From NCBI GenBank assembly GCA_036583965.1, contig JAZBQD010000017.1:23098385-23162384 (forward strand): 64,000 nt of DNA, read 5' to 3'. How positions within the stretch are numbered: the first letter of the stretch is position 1; every line of letters starts with the position of its first letter. The position numbers were made by a program, and so were the translations under genes. The stretch is from Prunella strophiata (Eukaryota > Chordata > Aves > Passeriformes > Prunellidae). Below the pieces are notes generated by a model that saw only the letters and a list, made by a program, of their open reading frames with translations, was not told the DNA's origin and searched no databases. This document shows, in pieces, positions 1-37,697 of this stretch.

Positions 1-2392
1 GCAAAGACCTGTGCTCTGCTGAGATACCAATGAGTGGGTCCCACAGAGAGCTGAGGTACATGAAATGATGTTCAGCTCCTGTCTGTGCCACTGCCTGACT
101 GGTCATATCTGCTCTGCCCCGTTCCTGTCTGAAAAGCATAGCCCAGTCCCAGGAGGGTAGTGCTCCTGATTGCCTCACTTTAAATATGGCAAGGAAACCT
201 TAATGAGAGCCTGTCTCTGGGAGAGTCAGCAGGAAGCCAGTGGATGGGACATGGTGAATTTGAGGGTTGGTTCACAGCAAGGGTGAGTCATTTGAAGATG
301 CAGCATTCCTGTGGCATTATGGTTTCTGAACACCAACCTGTAATTGTCCTGAGATTCAAAGGACCGCAGTCTGCTGAGCTTACTGAACTTCCCTGGAAGA
401 GGAGGATGGAAACTTCTCTGTGCAGCAGCTGCCTGGCCTACCTATTTAGAAACACAATTCATTTTCCTCCTGCTATGCACCACAGGGCATCATGGACCTT
501 ATAATGTAATTTTCCACATATCCAGGAATAAATGAGCCAGGTGTGAAGATATGAAGAAGTCTCTAATTTCCTGGTAGCTGAGATGATGTTTTAAAGGCTA
601 AAAAGAGAACTCCTGGAAACAAAGTCTCAGGAAATATGCTTGAAAATGAGAGGGAATCAATTAACATAAGGGAACATCTTGAAGTTTCCAGTGAAGGAAA
701 CAACAGATGGTCAGTGTGGAAGTCCTAGGCACCCGTGCCTGTGATTTTCCACTGTACATGGTGCATATTGCTTGTACTGCTTGCCGTTACTTGAGCAGCC
801 TCTTCCTCCTGCATCCCAAGCTGGAAGGAACAATCCCAAGCACAAGTTATCTGTGCTCAACAGGCACAGTCCAGTGCTGCCAGATGTGGTACACCTGAGG
901 CCTGAGGAGCCAGCAGGAAGAGAAGACTGGATAAGCACAAGCTGCTCATGGCAAGCAGCCACCTATCCCACTAAGATGCTGGAAGGCAGGGGTGGCCTAC
1001 AGGAAATACCTCCTTCCCACTGAGAAGGTCCCTGCACCATTTTAGTGCTGAGTGGTTTCTGGAGAGAAAAGGATTCTAAAACTAGATTTGAGCAGCTTTG
1101 TAACAAGGGACATATCTGTGAAAAAAATCCCCTAAGCTCCCACCTGCTTGAACTGATTTCATGTTATAAGGCCAAATATATCTCTGGTCCCTCCATTTGC
1201 ACAGTGGCTGACACACCTGGTGCAGTACTTACAAACTGTGCTGGTCTGATTAGTGATTTCTTCCCATGAACATTCTCTCACTACAAGTCCAAGTTGACTC
1301 TGAGAATATATTCTTTTCAGCATTTTCTTTTCATAGAGAATCCAGTCTGCTTACAGGACATGTTACAACTGATGAGTTTAGTCTTGCTTTTTCAATTATT
1401 GCTGTCAATACCCATGGGTATTTCATTTCACTGAAAGTACATTTTTACTGACCTCCAGGGAGGTCAGATTGATATTTCAGTCTTAGCTACATGTGTAGGT
1501 AGAGTGCTTTGTTGGGGCAAATCCAGGGGGACAATCTGCAATGTCCTTAGAGTCAGGTCACACCTAGGGGGTCCACAGGCAACATACCTCACTTGAATTA
1601 TGTTTGATGCTTCTTATCAGTATGAAGGTTAGAGCAGGCAATGCTCTCCTTCCTACTGCCTTTGAAAGATAGAGTCTGTGTGTATCATGCTCTTCTACTT
1701 TAATGAATGCCATGTTGGAAGGAAATACTTGATGGTAAGTCAAGGCCAGCTGGCCAATATCAGCAGGTTTCAAGCTCATTTAACTGTGAATTACTGATTT
1801 GGGAAAGGAGCTGACCAAAATCATCATATTTTCAGGCTCTTCCATATTTCTAGTTGTGAGATAAGAAAATCTACCAGATATCTGCTGAAGTATTGGAGCC
1901 AGAGCACTTTCTGTGCTCATGACTGCTTTGAGAGTATTGCAGTGGCTATACTAATCCAGAATCAATGACTTCCAAACTATTTTCTTTTCTTCCTCTGTAT
2001 AGCGGATGTTCACAAAGTCATCTTGTGCTGTTCCTTCCTAAGGCATGAAGAGGCAAACAGTCTACTACAAGAAGCCCGGTAGTAATTAGCCAGCTCAATT
2101 ACACAAATCAAATTGTGACTATGACCCTCTTGAACTGAAACCTAATTGCAAAAGTATTGCTGAAGTGTGAAATAGGAGAGACCTTTTAACATTTATTTCT
2201 TCGTGTGAAGTTGGTGGCTATGAAAGCGCCAAAATAACACCAGCAGCTTTAGTTCTCTGCCACTTTTGTCTCCTTGCCACATCTTCCTCTGCTAATTTAA
2301 GTGCTTGGGACTCTGAATCTTAGATTTTTCCTTGGTTTGCCTGTTTGTGTCTTTGTTGGAAATATTACTGAACTGGGCTTTCACTCTTTTAG
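1..2392 (+). other. MUSK: MUSK intron (5'-truncated by window edge)
   Basis: No exon is recognisable here, and no earlier part of the third Ig domain is present in any frame. The intron ends in a pyrimidine-rich tract and TAG at 2390-2392; the TAG is an in-frame stop just before the exon. Two palindromes stand out: 1448-1467, with TGACCT and AGGTCA half-sites separated by six bases, and 1744-1755, a 12-bp palindrome centred on the E-box CAGCTG. Neither can be called functional from sequence alone. Confidence 0.8.
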
Positions 2393-27018
<24,626 letters not shown>

Positions 27019-30000
27019 GGGATCCATTTCCTTCCTTGTCCCCTGTGTCCACCTATTCAGACTGACTTGGACCAGTCCATGAGCTCCCGAGTGGTGGCGG
27101 TTTCACACAATGCCCCACTCAGGGAGGAGAAACAACTTGTTTCACTGCCAAACAAGAAATATAGACTGTACCCCTTTATGCACCTCCTTGAGTGGGACTG
27201 TTCCTCCCAAACAACAGGGCTGACCTTAAGCCACCAAGGCAGGACTTCTCAGGTTGGTTAGAGTGATGGTCATGCTAACTCAGTACTTATATTTAGCATT
27301 TCCAGGAGCACAGATTTGCCCAGGGAAGGCAAAATTATGTTTCTTCCTAAGCACTGTTTCTTCCCTTCCTAACAGACCCCACCATGCCCTTCTGCATTTA
27401 CACTCTTGGCTTTTACATTTTTTCCCCCTTTCTCTTACATTTTCTAGTGTTATTTAAAGAAAGGTTGCAGAGTTCAATCTTCTTTTGGGGATACCGTTTA
27501 TTATGTTATTTTTGCATACTGTTTACTATTTTGTTTTTGCATACTCAATCCTTTTTGCAGAAAAAGGATGTTTCTGAAGCCATAGGCCACTTTCATCTTC
27601 CTTTTAACTTCCTCTCTCTCTCATTACAATGACACCGACAGAGTCAAAACAGGAGCCTGCTGGACCACTGGCAGCCACCTGCATCTTATGTTACAGAGAC
27701 AGGCAAACTCCTGTGTCAAGCATGACACTTTTCTTTTTCCAGTGTGGGAGATCCAGAGTCACATTCACTTGATGTTTGTTAAAGTCTCACCTAAAAGCTT
27801 TCCTTAAGCATTGCAGCACATCTTACCTACCTACCCCTGAAGCAACAAAACCATTTGGTGCTGTGGGAGAAATTGATCTCAAAGGCCTGGAGCTGCTCAT
27901 AGGCATCCAAGGTGTATTTATTTACCACTGCATGGTCCTCATCATGCCAAAAGCAGGAAGAAATGCATCCCCTCTTGTGAAAGCATGGCAGGTTGTATTA
28001 ATTGCTTATTTCCTTTTCCTTTACAATCTTTGTCTCCTGTTTCTGGTTTCCTTTCCTAACAGACTCTCCTAAGTCTGACTATAATATTTGCTGGCCACCT
28101 TCCCTTGTGCTCCAGTTTAGAGACAGAGAAGTAAGGGAGGTGGATGTCTGCCACCAGTGTCCTTCAGAGACAACCTGTCAGTTAGGAGAAGGTGGAGAAA
28201 GTGGGTGCTCACAAGAAGAATTGCAAACTGTCCATCTGCAGGGCAGAGACTGCCTCATTTACAGATAACCCGCAGCCCATATCCAAACACCAATTGTTTC
28301 TCTGCTAAAAGTTCTCCAAATTGTAATGGATACTTCAGTGCCAGAGAAAATTTTATTCCTCTGGTGACAGGTGTAACCTTTTAGCTCCTTGTGGAGTGAG
28401 GAGCAGTTGTCCCAGAGCCCCACTGCTGATACAAAATATAGCCTGTGGCAGGGATGTGCATTTTGCTGTAGAGCAGGAGTGCAAATGAATGTTTAGTGTG
28501 GCTTCTGTAACTGGGACACACTGGTTTAGCCTACTCAGAAAGCAGCAGCAGAGAGCAGCTATCTGTGGTCTCTGAAAGGTAAGCTTGAAAAGGACTGTGA
28601 ACCATTATAAAGAACAGAACTGGAAAGATCATACTTTCCTTTGCTGCTCTCCTGTTTGTTTGGGTTTTTATTTTGTTGGTTTTTTTGGGTTTTTCTCATA
28701 TAACTTTAGTTCTGATTGCAGCCACAAGAGCATGATTTAATGTTTTCAGACCACTGGTGTCACCTTCAGTTGGAGCAAGGAGCTTGCAATTACCAAAGAC
28801 AATGGCAAGAAAAGAGGTCTGGGCTGCAAAATGTTGAAGTGGTAAAATGGTATCTGCACAGTGAGCACAAAATGGCCAGTGCTGTCTTACTCATTTAGCA
28901 GTCCTACCATCATGCTGCTATCACACAACAGTTTACTGAGGTTTGGATGCTAAAGACAAGTACCCTTGAAAATCCCAAAGCTCTCAGTTTCAATGAAATA
29001 TTGTACTGGAGTTCCTTATACAGTTTCTGTTATCACATTATGGCCACCTTGCAGTGTGCATGGTTGAATTTGCTAGGTTGTGTCAGCTCTCTGTCTGTCT
29101 TCCCTGTTCTGAGGAGGCAGAAGTGAGGAGGCAGGCCTGGAGGGATGGGGGTGATGCTGAGCTGAGTCTGAATACACAGCCCAGGACTTGCATCATATCT
29201 GTAAGGGAGGGGGCACATTCAAGATCCTTGCTTAAGGCATCAGGCATTTTGTCACCCACTTTAGAGAGGGCAGGGTCAGAAGCTGTGTGTGGATAGTGGT
29301 GTGGGTCCAGGTACCTAGCACCTCCTCTAAAGCTGGAATGATTTTTACGCTAAGCAAAGCGCACAGTAACAGGTGCAAAATCTGCACCATGTGCTAAATG
29401 TAAACAAACACACCCATTTACAGTCTGGAGGACAGTCTGCCTTTCTGCCTTCTAGGATCCCAGTGCTGCCTTCAGTTGCTCATTCTCCCATTCCCCCAGG
29501 AAAACTATTTCAAAACCAGTTTTCTTCTTGTTAGCTGCCTGTAATGTCACATGCTAGGAATTTTCACTCACTTTGTGAAAGAAAGATTCCCATAAGCTTG
29601 GAAGTGTAGCCCTTTTCATCTCATTTTCCCAAACACCCAAACACCTCTCTCAGTGGCCGTCTATTTAGGATAACAGTGGAAAATTTGGTCTTCCTCATCC
29701 AGCATTCCAGCCTTTGCATTATAAGCATGTACTGAAGTGTGAGGTCGTCAGTGTCTGCAGGTCAGGAGGGGAAAAGCTTCCTTTCTTGCAAGAGGAAAGA
29801 GATCATTTCAAGACAGACTCAGAGAAGCTCTCAACAACAGGTTCTCCAGGGATGGTAATCGCTTCTGTGTACTGATCCAGCAGGAGGTCTTAGCACCCAG
29901 ACGGTGCTGTATTTTGAGGATTAAATTGTAGCAGGACTTCTGCTGCCTCAGTGTGTAGCTGGATTTTACTGTTTCCTTCTGCTGTATGCTTTTCAGCTTG

Positions 30001-30155
30001 CTAGGAGCTGGAGGTTGACTGCTTTCATGACATGCCTGCTTTCACAGGTTTTTTTCTTCTCCTAATTTTTAAGACTCTGCTGTCTTCATTCTATGTAATA
30101 CAGTGTGCTATGCCAGATTCTTCTAGACTTTCTGTACAATTATCATGTAACATGA

Positions 30156-30174
30156 TTTTTTTTTTTTTTTTTTT
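30156..30174. repeat. Poly-T tract
   Basis: A run of 19 T follows ATGTAACATGA; simple low-complexity sequence. Confidence 0.9.
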
Positions 30175-30988
30175 GAATGGGAGTAAATGAAGGGATTATG
30201 AGAGAGTAGAAGTGCAAAAGTTTGTTGCTCAAAAAAGTTGCTTGGAAGCAAAAATATTTCGCTTTTCTAATAGTTTGGATTTATAATTCATGTGGAGAGA
30301 GAGGATGAATAAAAAAATGAACATTTTTGTGTTCATTTTGGAACATTTGTGTGCTGCAAGGCAGAGCACTTTTCTACACTTAGTTCTGTCCATACTATCC
30401 AAAAAAATATGGAATGCTTCATGAATTTGCATGTCACCCTTGTGCAGGGACCATACCAACATATGAATTTAAAATGAACCTTTTTGGTGCTTTGGTTCCC
30501 ATTCCCACTGATAGCAGAGGGAGCCAGCAATCTGGGGTACTGGATGAGAGCCCCAAGAAGAGGATTTGCAGCACATTTGATGTACCCATTCCCTTTGCAA
30601 GTGTGCTGCCTTGAGCACTGGCAGCACATGTACATCTTTATCCTCAGTGACATATTGTGAAATCTGACCAACTGAACAACACAGAAATCCTTTCATGTTC
30701 CTGTGCCTTTATTTGACAGTTGCATTTAAAATGCACTTTTATAAGCATAAATTCCATAATTGATTGGACACTGTTTACGACATGATCGAATTTGGTTTGG
30801 ATCCTCTCAACCACTTTGTGGGCTAAACATAACTGTCTTGTCTCATTTACCCAAGGGAATATACTAGTTATTATTCTGTGTTTGTTTGTTATATCTTCAT
30901 GAATGATGGCTTTGAAAGACATCCCTAGCAGAGATGTACATTTCTCATTATCTCATCCTGTGTAACTCCTGCGTGCAATATTTTATAA

Positions 30989-30994
30989 AATAAA
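30989..30994 (+). terminator. Candidate polyadenylation signal AATAAA
   Basis: AATAAA is followed within about 30-120 bases by pyrimidine-rich and then GT-rich sequence (TTCTGTTCTCTCTG, then a T/GT tract at 31061-31111), the expected downstream context for cleavage. If used by MUSK, the 3' UTR would be about 4 kb. Other AATAAA motifs upstream (such as 30308) are competitors. Confidence 0.35.
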
Positions 30995-31015
30995 GAGACA
31001 TTGAAAAGGACAATA

Positions 31016-34000
31016 CTAATTCTGTTCTCTCTGTTCTCTTCCTTCTCCAGCATGGTTTTGGGATTTTTTGTTTTTGTTTTTGTGGTTTTTTTTTTGTTTT
31101 TTTTTTTTTTTCTGAAAATGGATGTGTTTCATTTTACTAAAATATCTTTGTTACATCTTTAATATCACAGTGGTTATACTGCAGAGAGTTGCAATAATAA
31201 GTAAACTTATTATGTGTGCTCAAAGGCATGTTGTTTTGGTGGGTTAAATTGGGTGCTGTAGGAACACATTAAGAAACTTTACATTATGAGAATGCATTAA
31301 GGGCTGGACAAGGGAAAGGAGAGTGTTTTTACAGCAATGTAGATTGGAGTTCCTTTATGACTATCCCAAGGTGTAAGATGCCTCACAGAGATGGGAATGA
31401 CATCTGTCTCCCTCCAAATATCTGCTGGTATTTGTGCCTGGATTCTGGTCTCACACCTAGATGTGTGGAATTAAAGTGTGATATAAAATCAAAAGGGAAT
31501 TGAGTTTGCTGTTTGTAGAACACAGCTGAGCAAATGTTCATGCTTTTTTCTGCACATGATCCTTGAAGATGAATTCAGTAAGTCTATGGGAATTTTGACT
31601 ATTTAAAAATTAATTGCAAATCTTTAACAATCAGAAATGGGAAATCAAACAAAACTATCTGACTACAATTAGTCAGGCAAACCAGGAATAATGTATTATT
31701 TCTCTCTTTTCCCCCACCAACCCCACAATATAATTTAAAGTATTTTCTGCAAATCTTCTTGCTAGAAACCTTGGAGAAAAAAGTGTTTTGTAAATATTGT
31801 TCTTGCCAAGCAAGACATTAATGAATTAGGAAAGGAGTTACCTTTTCATCTTCTCAGTCAGATTGAACCATATCAAGTTTTTCAAGGCACAAGAAGTGGT
31901 ACACTCATTTCCCACCACCAAATGAACAGACTTTTGAATCTGTAGAGAAAAATTCTTCTAGCCTGGCTAAATGTTGGCCCTATGACAGAACCTGTTGTCT
32001 TCAGCAGCACAACCTCTGCCTTCCCTCCTTCCAACCCCCTTCTGAGGTCACCTGAACCAGACAGCAGAATGGGATGTCCCTGGTGCCTTGAGTCACCCTG
32101 AGTATTTTGGGTAATTCAGCCATCCTGCATGAAACAACGAGAGTAACTTGTGGCTGGGAAAAGCAGAAGCATGTAATAGATATTTTAATTTTCCTTGACT
32201 TTTATATGTGATTTTGTAAATGCATATCCTTGTGTTTGTTTGGTGTGTTTGGGAAGAGGGTGAGGGCAAAAGAGGTTTCACTCAATCCTCTATGCAAATT
32301 CCTTGTTGTGTCTTTCCATTCATTTTAAAACTTTGCATCTTCAGCTGAATATAATGAAATTTCACTTCCTCAAAGAAAAGTCCTAAGAGGCCTTTGCTGA
32401 GTTTCTATCATTGCAGTGATGTGGGAGTTGCTGCCCCTCTGCTGCTGGTGTGGAGTTCTGAAGTAACATGAAGCAGCTTTTCATATTTCATAAAGAATCC
32501 AGAGGATTTCAGTGGTGTTCAAATGCAGGTCTAGGATAATTTTGTTATTACCCAGAAGGAAAGAGGAAAAAAACCCCAAAACCCTACCAATTTACCTATT
32601 CCACCAAAGCCACAGAGCCTATCATAATTATTTCACAGGTGTTTTACAAGTTTCTCAGCCGTGGGAGAAAAATTGTGTACTCATTCACTGACAAATCTTT
32701 AGAAACTCATCTTTTTATATAGTGTTGCTGTGCACAGCCAAGAGCATTCCCTGGAGCCCTCTGTCCATACTTAGTGGTACAGTGGCCAGTTGTAACTGTA
32801 GAAAGGGGAACATATGAGGAGTTTGAAGCTGCCCTTAAAACCAGAACTAGCAATTTTCTTCAGTGCTGGAGTGGTAGCCCTTAGCAAAGGTCATATTTTA
32901 CACCACTGACATATTCATATGCTAACACAGCATCTTATAATATACCACAAGTTTAATATTGAATAAATAAGAGTTCCATCAGCAACTGATAGACAGAAGA
33001 TTTAATGATAAATTTGGACCAGAAAGCAATAAGTTAATTAATTTATTATATTTATTGAAGAAATATTTTTCTTCTGTCTGTTGGGATGCTTTAAATCTTT
33101 TGCCATTTATAGGCCAGTGTACTTACTTTGACTGTGAGATAACCACACCATACATTTCTACTGGGCTTGAGTGAACACGTTGAAGCACTTGTATGTTTAT
33201 CTGCCCTCTCCCGTGGCTCTTATATAAAAGAGATGTTACACTTTGGGAGTTTATATAGGCCAGCTAACTTTTATGTAAACAAAAAACTTAATGGAAGGGG
33301 GGATCTGTGCAGAAATGAGGAGAGCCAGATGAATGAATGGGGGTTATTCACCCTCTGGATGTTGAGATCATGCTGTGCTAAATTTGACTTCTTATTTAAA
33401 GCAGTGCTAACTTCAAAGCAGTGACACTGAAGAACAGGAGGACTTTGGTTATTGTGAAGAAGGGGAACTTCCCGTGTCTGGCTACGAACAGATGGGATGA
33501 TGTGGGACCACTACACAGGAAATGCAGCAAGGAGCAGGGCATTCCTCAGCTGAGGAGCACACCATTTTCCTGAGGGATACAATACCAGGCACAGTCAGTC
33601 CCATGCCAGATTAACTCAGATTTGGTTGAGATTTATTCGCAGCGCTTTTGTTATTTTTTCTTCTGTTCTGGAATACAATGACATCTCTTGATGCTCCTGC
33701 TCCAAGACCCTGAACTCTCCACACCATGTGCTCTTCTCAAGGGAAGCAGCAGGGCAGCCCTGCTCTCTTTCCTTTCCTCCCAGCAATGCACCACTTTCAT
33801 CTGATCACAGGGTGTAGACAGGTGCCTGTTTGTGGAGCAGGGCAACACCAGTAAACGTGAATGTTTCCACACCTCTTACAGTGGTGGAGCTGACGTTGTT
33901 TGGCCCCTGCATAGAGCAGCACCATCCCTACCCCAGGTACCTGACCTGCAGTACAGGTGCAAGTCTTTTTGGGGATGGGAGGCTGCATTTTATTTGGAAA

Positions 34001-37000
34001 GAGCTCCTGGAGAGGACTGTACAAAATGTTCAGATCAAAATTTCCAGCAATGAAAAGTCACCCAGGTTTGGGCGTCATTACTGGCCCTGACAAAGTTTGC
34101 CAGGAGTATCTGCATGCCGCTAGGCTGCTGAACAGTGACATTTCAAGAGAAACTGCTCTGATTTATAGCTTGGTGTCAGTAGCACATTGCAGTCCAACAG
34201 CTGTGGAGTGGCAGGGGAATGGACAAGACAACTTGGTATTGGTATGTCTTGCATGTGAGATCTTCAAGTCAACAGCAAAGCATTTTAATGATCTGTCCTC
34301 TCAGTAATCTCAGATGTGAAGAACTGTGACTGTCTGGGCACCAGGTGACACCTGTCTAGACCAAACAATAAATTTTTGGCTAATCTATTTTACTGTGTAC
34401 CACACTTCATGCAGACACAACACTAGGATACTCATGCACTGTGTTGAACAGGATTGCTGCCTCTTTTGCTAACAATATGCACTATTGCCCCGAGCCTACA
34501 GGACAGAAGAGTATCTGATTTAGCTTGTGTGAGATAAATCCTGTCAATGAGAGGGACACTCTGCCTATTTGGAAACATACCCTGACTCAGCAAGACTTGC
34601 ACAAATATTTTTCTTGGACAGCTACCATGCAGTCAAGTAGCTGCTACTACTACAATTTGCCCTTTTATGCCAATCCATACAAAGGATTATCTGTTAGCAA
34701 GAAGTTTTTAAAAATAACTTGAGATAAAATGTTAGATTAAATTCTTACACATGAAATAAAAGTATCTCTGTCTACAATAAAAAATACGAACAGTTCATCC
34801 TTTTGGAGCTCTGAGATCCTCTTTGCCTTCACTGGCAATTCTAATTCAGAGATTAGTGGGGCTGATAATTATTCACTGCTTCTGCCTACACTGAAATGAA
34901 GGGGCTTCCAATGAACTTCAAAACAAGGATGCAAAAAATCACACACAGGGCACAATTATACGCACTTGAGACCACAGATGACAAAGTGTGAATACATTTA
35001 AAGAAAAAGAAAACAAAGCAGGTTAAAAAATCATATGGGAGAGGCCTGTTAATTTGCATTACATTTGATGTTTTCAATGCTTTACAGTGCTGTTTTCTAG
35101 AGCATTTTGGAGGAACAAAGAGCAAAAACCTACTTTATGGATGTCAGTATGATCTGAACTGGTGCTTTTCCTAAACTGTCTGCTGGCAACAGCTGGAATC
35201 ATGATACCAAATATCTGTCCTTCTGATACCTGGTTTACTGCTCCTATTCTAAGATTCCTTTGTGGAAGGGTCTGGGTGGTAAAACCTGTGCTCACATCAC
35301 AGGTGTCTCCTACCTGAAGGAGAATTGTTTGGTCTGGCCTTGGCATTGGCATGTGACTGGTCAAAAAATGTTAAATTTCTATTTTCTTGTACTGTGTTTT
35401 AGTTTCTCTTGGATAATGCTTATAACACCTTCTGAACCAAAACCTGAGCATCCTTCAATGGGCAATTGCCCTGTGTGCACTGGCCAGGCTACAAGAATCA
35501 GAGCAAACTCCTGGTGCAACCCAAAGTATTGCTACCCACTGACTGTGTCAATCACTTTTGACCATGTTTCTAGCTGACAGAGATGCAACAGTATTAAACA
35601 TTGAAGGGAAATAACTCAAAGGCATAAGGACAAATAGACTACACAATACAGAGTAAGAAGCCAAGCTCATCTGCAGACTAAATTTCTAGGGACTGATGCT
35701 CCTACAGCTGTACACAGTACCTACACTTCAGCTGGGAACTCTAACCCTGTGATCCCACTGTGGCAGATGGGATTGCACACAGACATTTTCCAAGTTAAAA
35801 TATGAACACCTGCATTTGGAGGCCTTGTCTCTGAGCACGCCATAGGGAAATGTGTGCTGACAGGTGGATGCACACTCCACTGGATTCTGAAGTCCATCTG
35901 TGTCCCTAAGGCAACACCTGCACTGAACTCATTTGGTCACACAAATCACAGCATCATGTAATAGTCTTCCTGCAGATTTGACAATGCCATAACTTGTAAA
36001 ACACCAGCACAGTATCAGCAGCAGTACTTCTTAGCAAGTGCTTTTTCCATCTAGTCACTAGCAGCCCTCAGTCCTCAGCTTTAAATGATTGCAGCCAAAT
36101 GCAGTTCTTTCACTTCCAAGCCCTGAAACCATTGACCTAAGCAACTGGCTGCCTTGTGTCTCCTGGGGCAGTCTTTTTCCAAAGAAACCCGTGATTCATC
36201 TGCAGATGGCTCCCTGAATCAGCAGGCAGCTCCACCCACAGCCAAAAAAACCTGACAATCCCAGTGCTTGCTGCCCAGCAAGGATGTGAACCCAGGGCTG
36301 GCATGGACCTCTCTGCATTTTCAGAAACTTCTTGCTGTTTGTTTCCATCTCAATGCTTGGCTGAGAGAAACATTCCTGGGAGAATGCTTCTCCCAAGGAA
36401 GGAGAAAGACTTGTGGGACACACTGTTCACCATGGTGGGAATTTGTGTTGCAGAGACACTGTGATACTGCAGGACAACATCCACAAGGCAACCCAGGATG
36501 GGTGTGACTACTTTTGGGATGATTTTTCTGTCCTTCTGAGGAACACAATTTGTCCTAGCCAAGCAGCAGCAAGTGTGTTGGTGCTGTTACCAAGTAACAG
36601 ACATGGTGGGATACAGCAAGGATCATTTCCTGATCTGCTCCATTTCCTGGGAAGGAAAAGTGGGGCAGAAGTGTGAGACACATCCTTCAATCTCCCCTGC
36701 ATTATTAGTGCAGCTTGCTGGCTGTTGAACTTCCCATGACTTTGGCACTATCAGGAGAAATTGGCTTACTCAGAACATGCTTGAAAATGCCAGCCTCACT
36801 GTTGACAACAAAGCTTTTGTAATATCAACAGTTATGCAAGACAAAGATTTATAACACCTATACTGCTGTAAATATGACATAGCACAGCTTTTTGAGCTGA
36901 TGCAAATTCACACTAGAATGACCTCTACTTGACCTCCCCTAGCAGTTTCCCACATGCAATTAAAAATCTTCTGGTGACAAATTTACGATTGGATCCAAAG

Positions 37001-37649
37001 AGTTTAGCAAATTCCAGATATAGAAATTTCTGGTAAGCTGAGACTCCAAATAGCCTGATGCTGCCTTAGGCACATCTTCCAGATGTACAATTTTGGGAGT
37101 AATCAAACAAGGAAAATTTCCTCTCTCCCTCTTTCCTCTTTCCCCTTGCTTCAGAGGTACTTTCATAAAGAAGAGCCTTCTGGTAGTCCCTGCCTGTCTG
37201 AATTAACAGGTTACAGCAAGCTCTGGGGAAGTGCCCTTTCTGTCCTTCCTATGAAGTTTATCTTTTTTAAAAATTAAATAGGGCTTCAATAGGACCAAAA
37301 TGTGGCAGTTTGCTACCTACAGCAGTACAGCTTCATGCTGTGAGTCTGCCAAGTCAAAATGACAGGAGGGCACTGGAAGTCCCCTGCCTCCTAATGCTTG
37401 CAACACATTGTTGATCAGCTCAGCAGAGGGAGAGCAAGAGGGAAAAACAAGGAGACATAAAACACCTTGCTAGGTTCCATAGTTGTTGCCTAAACCTGCA
37501 TAGTGGGAAGGGAAATACTGTAACTTGTGGCTCCAATCAGGCAAACCACCAGTCCCAGGACCTTATTGAAGGCCAGTCCAAGGGTAGCCAGAGGTATGGT
37601 GCCAGCCCCATGGGAGACCCAGAGATAATAGGTTCTGGGGCCATTGAGA
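31016..37649. other. Non-coding stretch, no gene recognised
   Basis: This region is AT-rich and has a T/GT-rich tract at 31061-31111. I found no exon resembling a known gene on either strand, no tRNA and no clear retroelement. Open frames are all short and lack family resemblance. Confidence 0.7.
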
Positions 37650-37697
37650 TCACAGAATCATCAAGGTTAGAAAAGGCCTCTAAGATCATTGAGTTCC
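37650..37697 (-). mobile_element. CR1-like 3' end fragment, minus strand
   Basis: CACAGAATCATCAAGGTTAG followed by AAAAGGCCTCTAAGATCATT and GAGTTCC is the reverse-complement signature of an avian CR1 3' end. Only about 50 bp are clear; the sequence after it is too diverged to assign. Confidence 0.7.

Larger units (their letters stand above)
27019..31015 (+). other. MUSK: Probable MUSK 3' untranslated region and flank
   Basis: No coding sequence follows the MUSK stop. The stretch is AT-rich with scattered AATAAA or ATTAAA motifs, of which 30308-30313 and 30989-30994 are the clearest. The poly-T tract at 30156-30174 lies inside. No retroelement is recognised. The exact 3' end of the transcript cannot be fixed without RNA data; a shorter UTR is equally possible. 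Confidence 0.4.
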
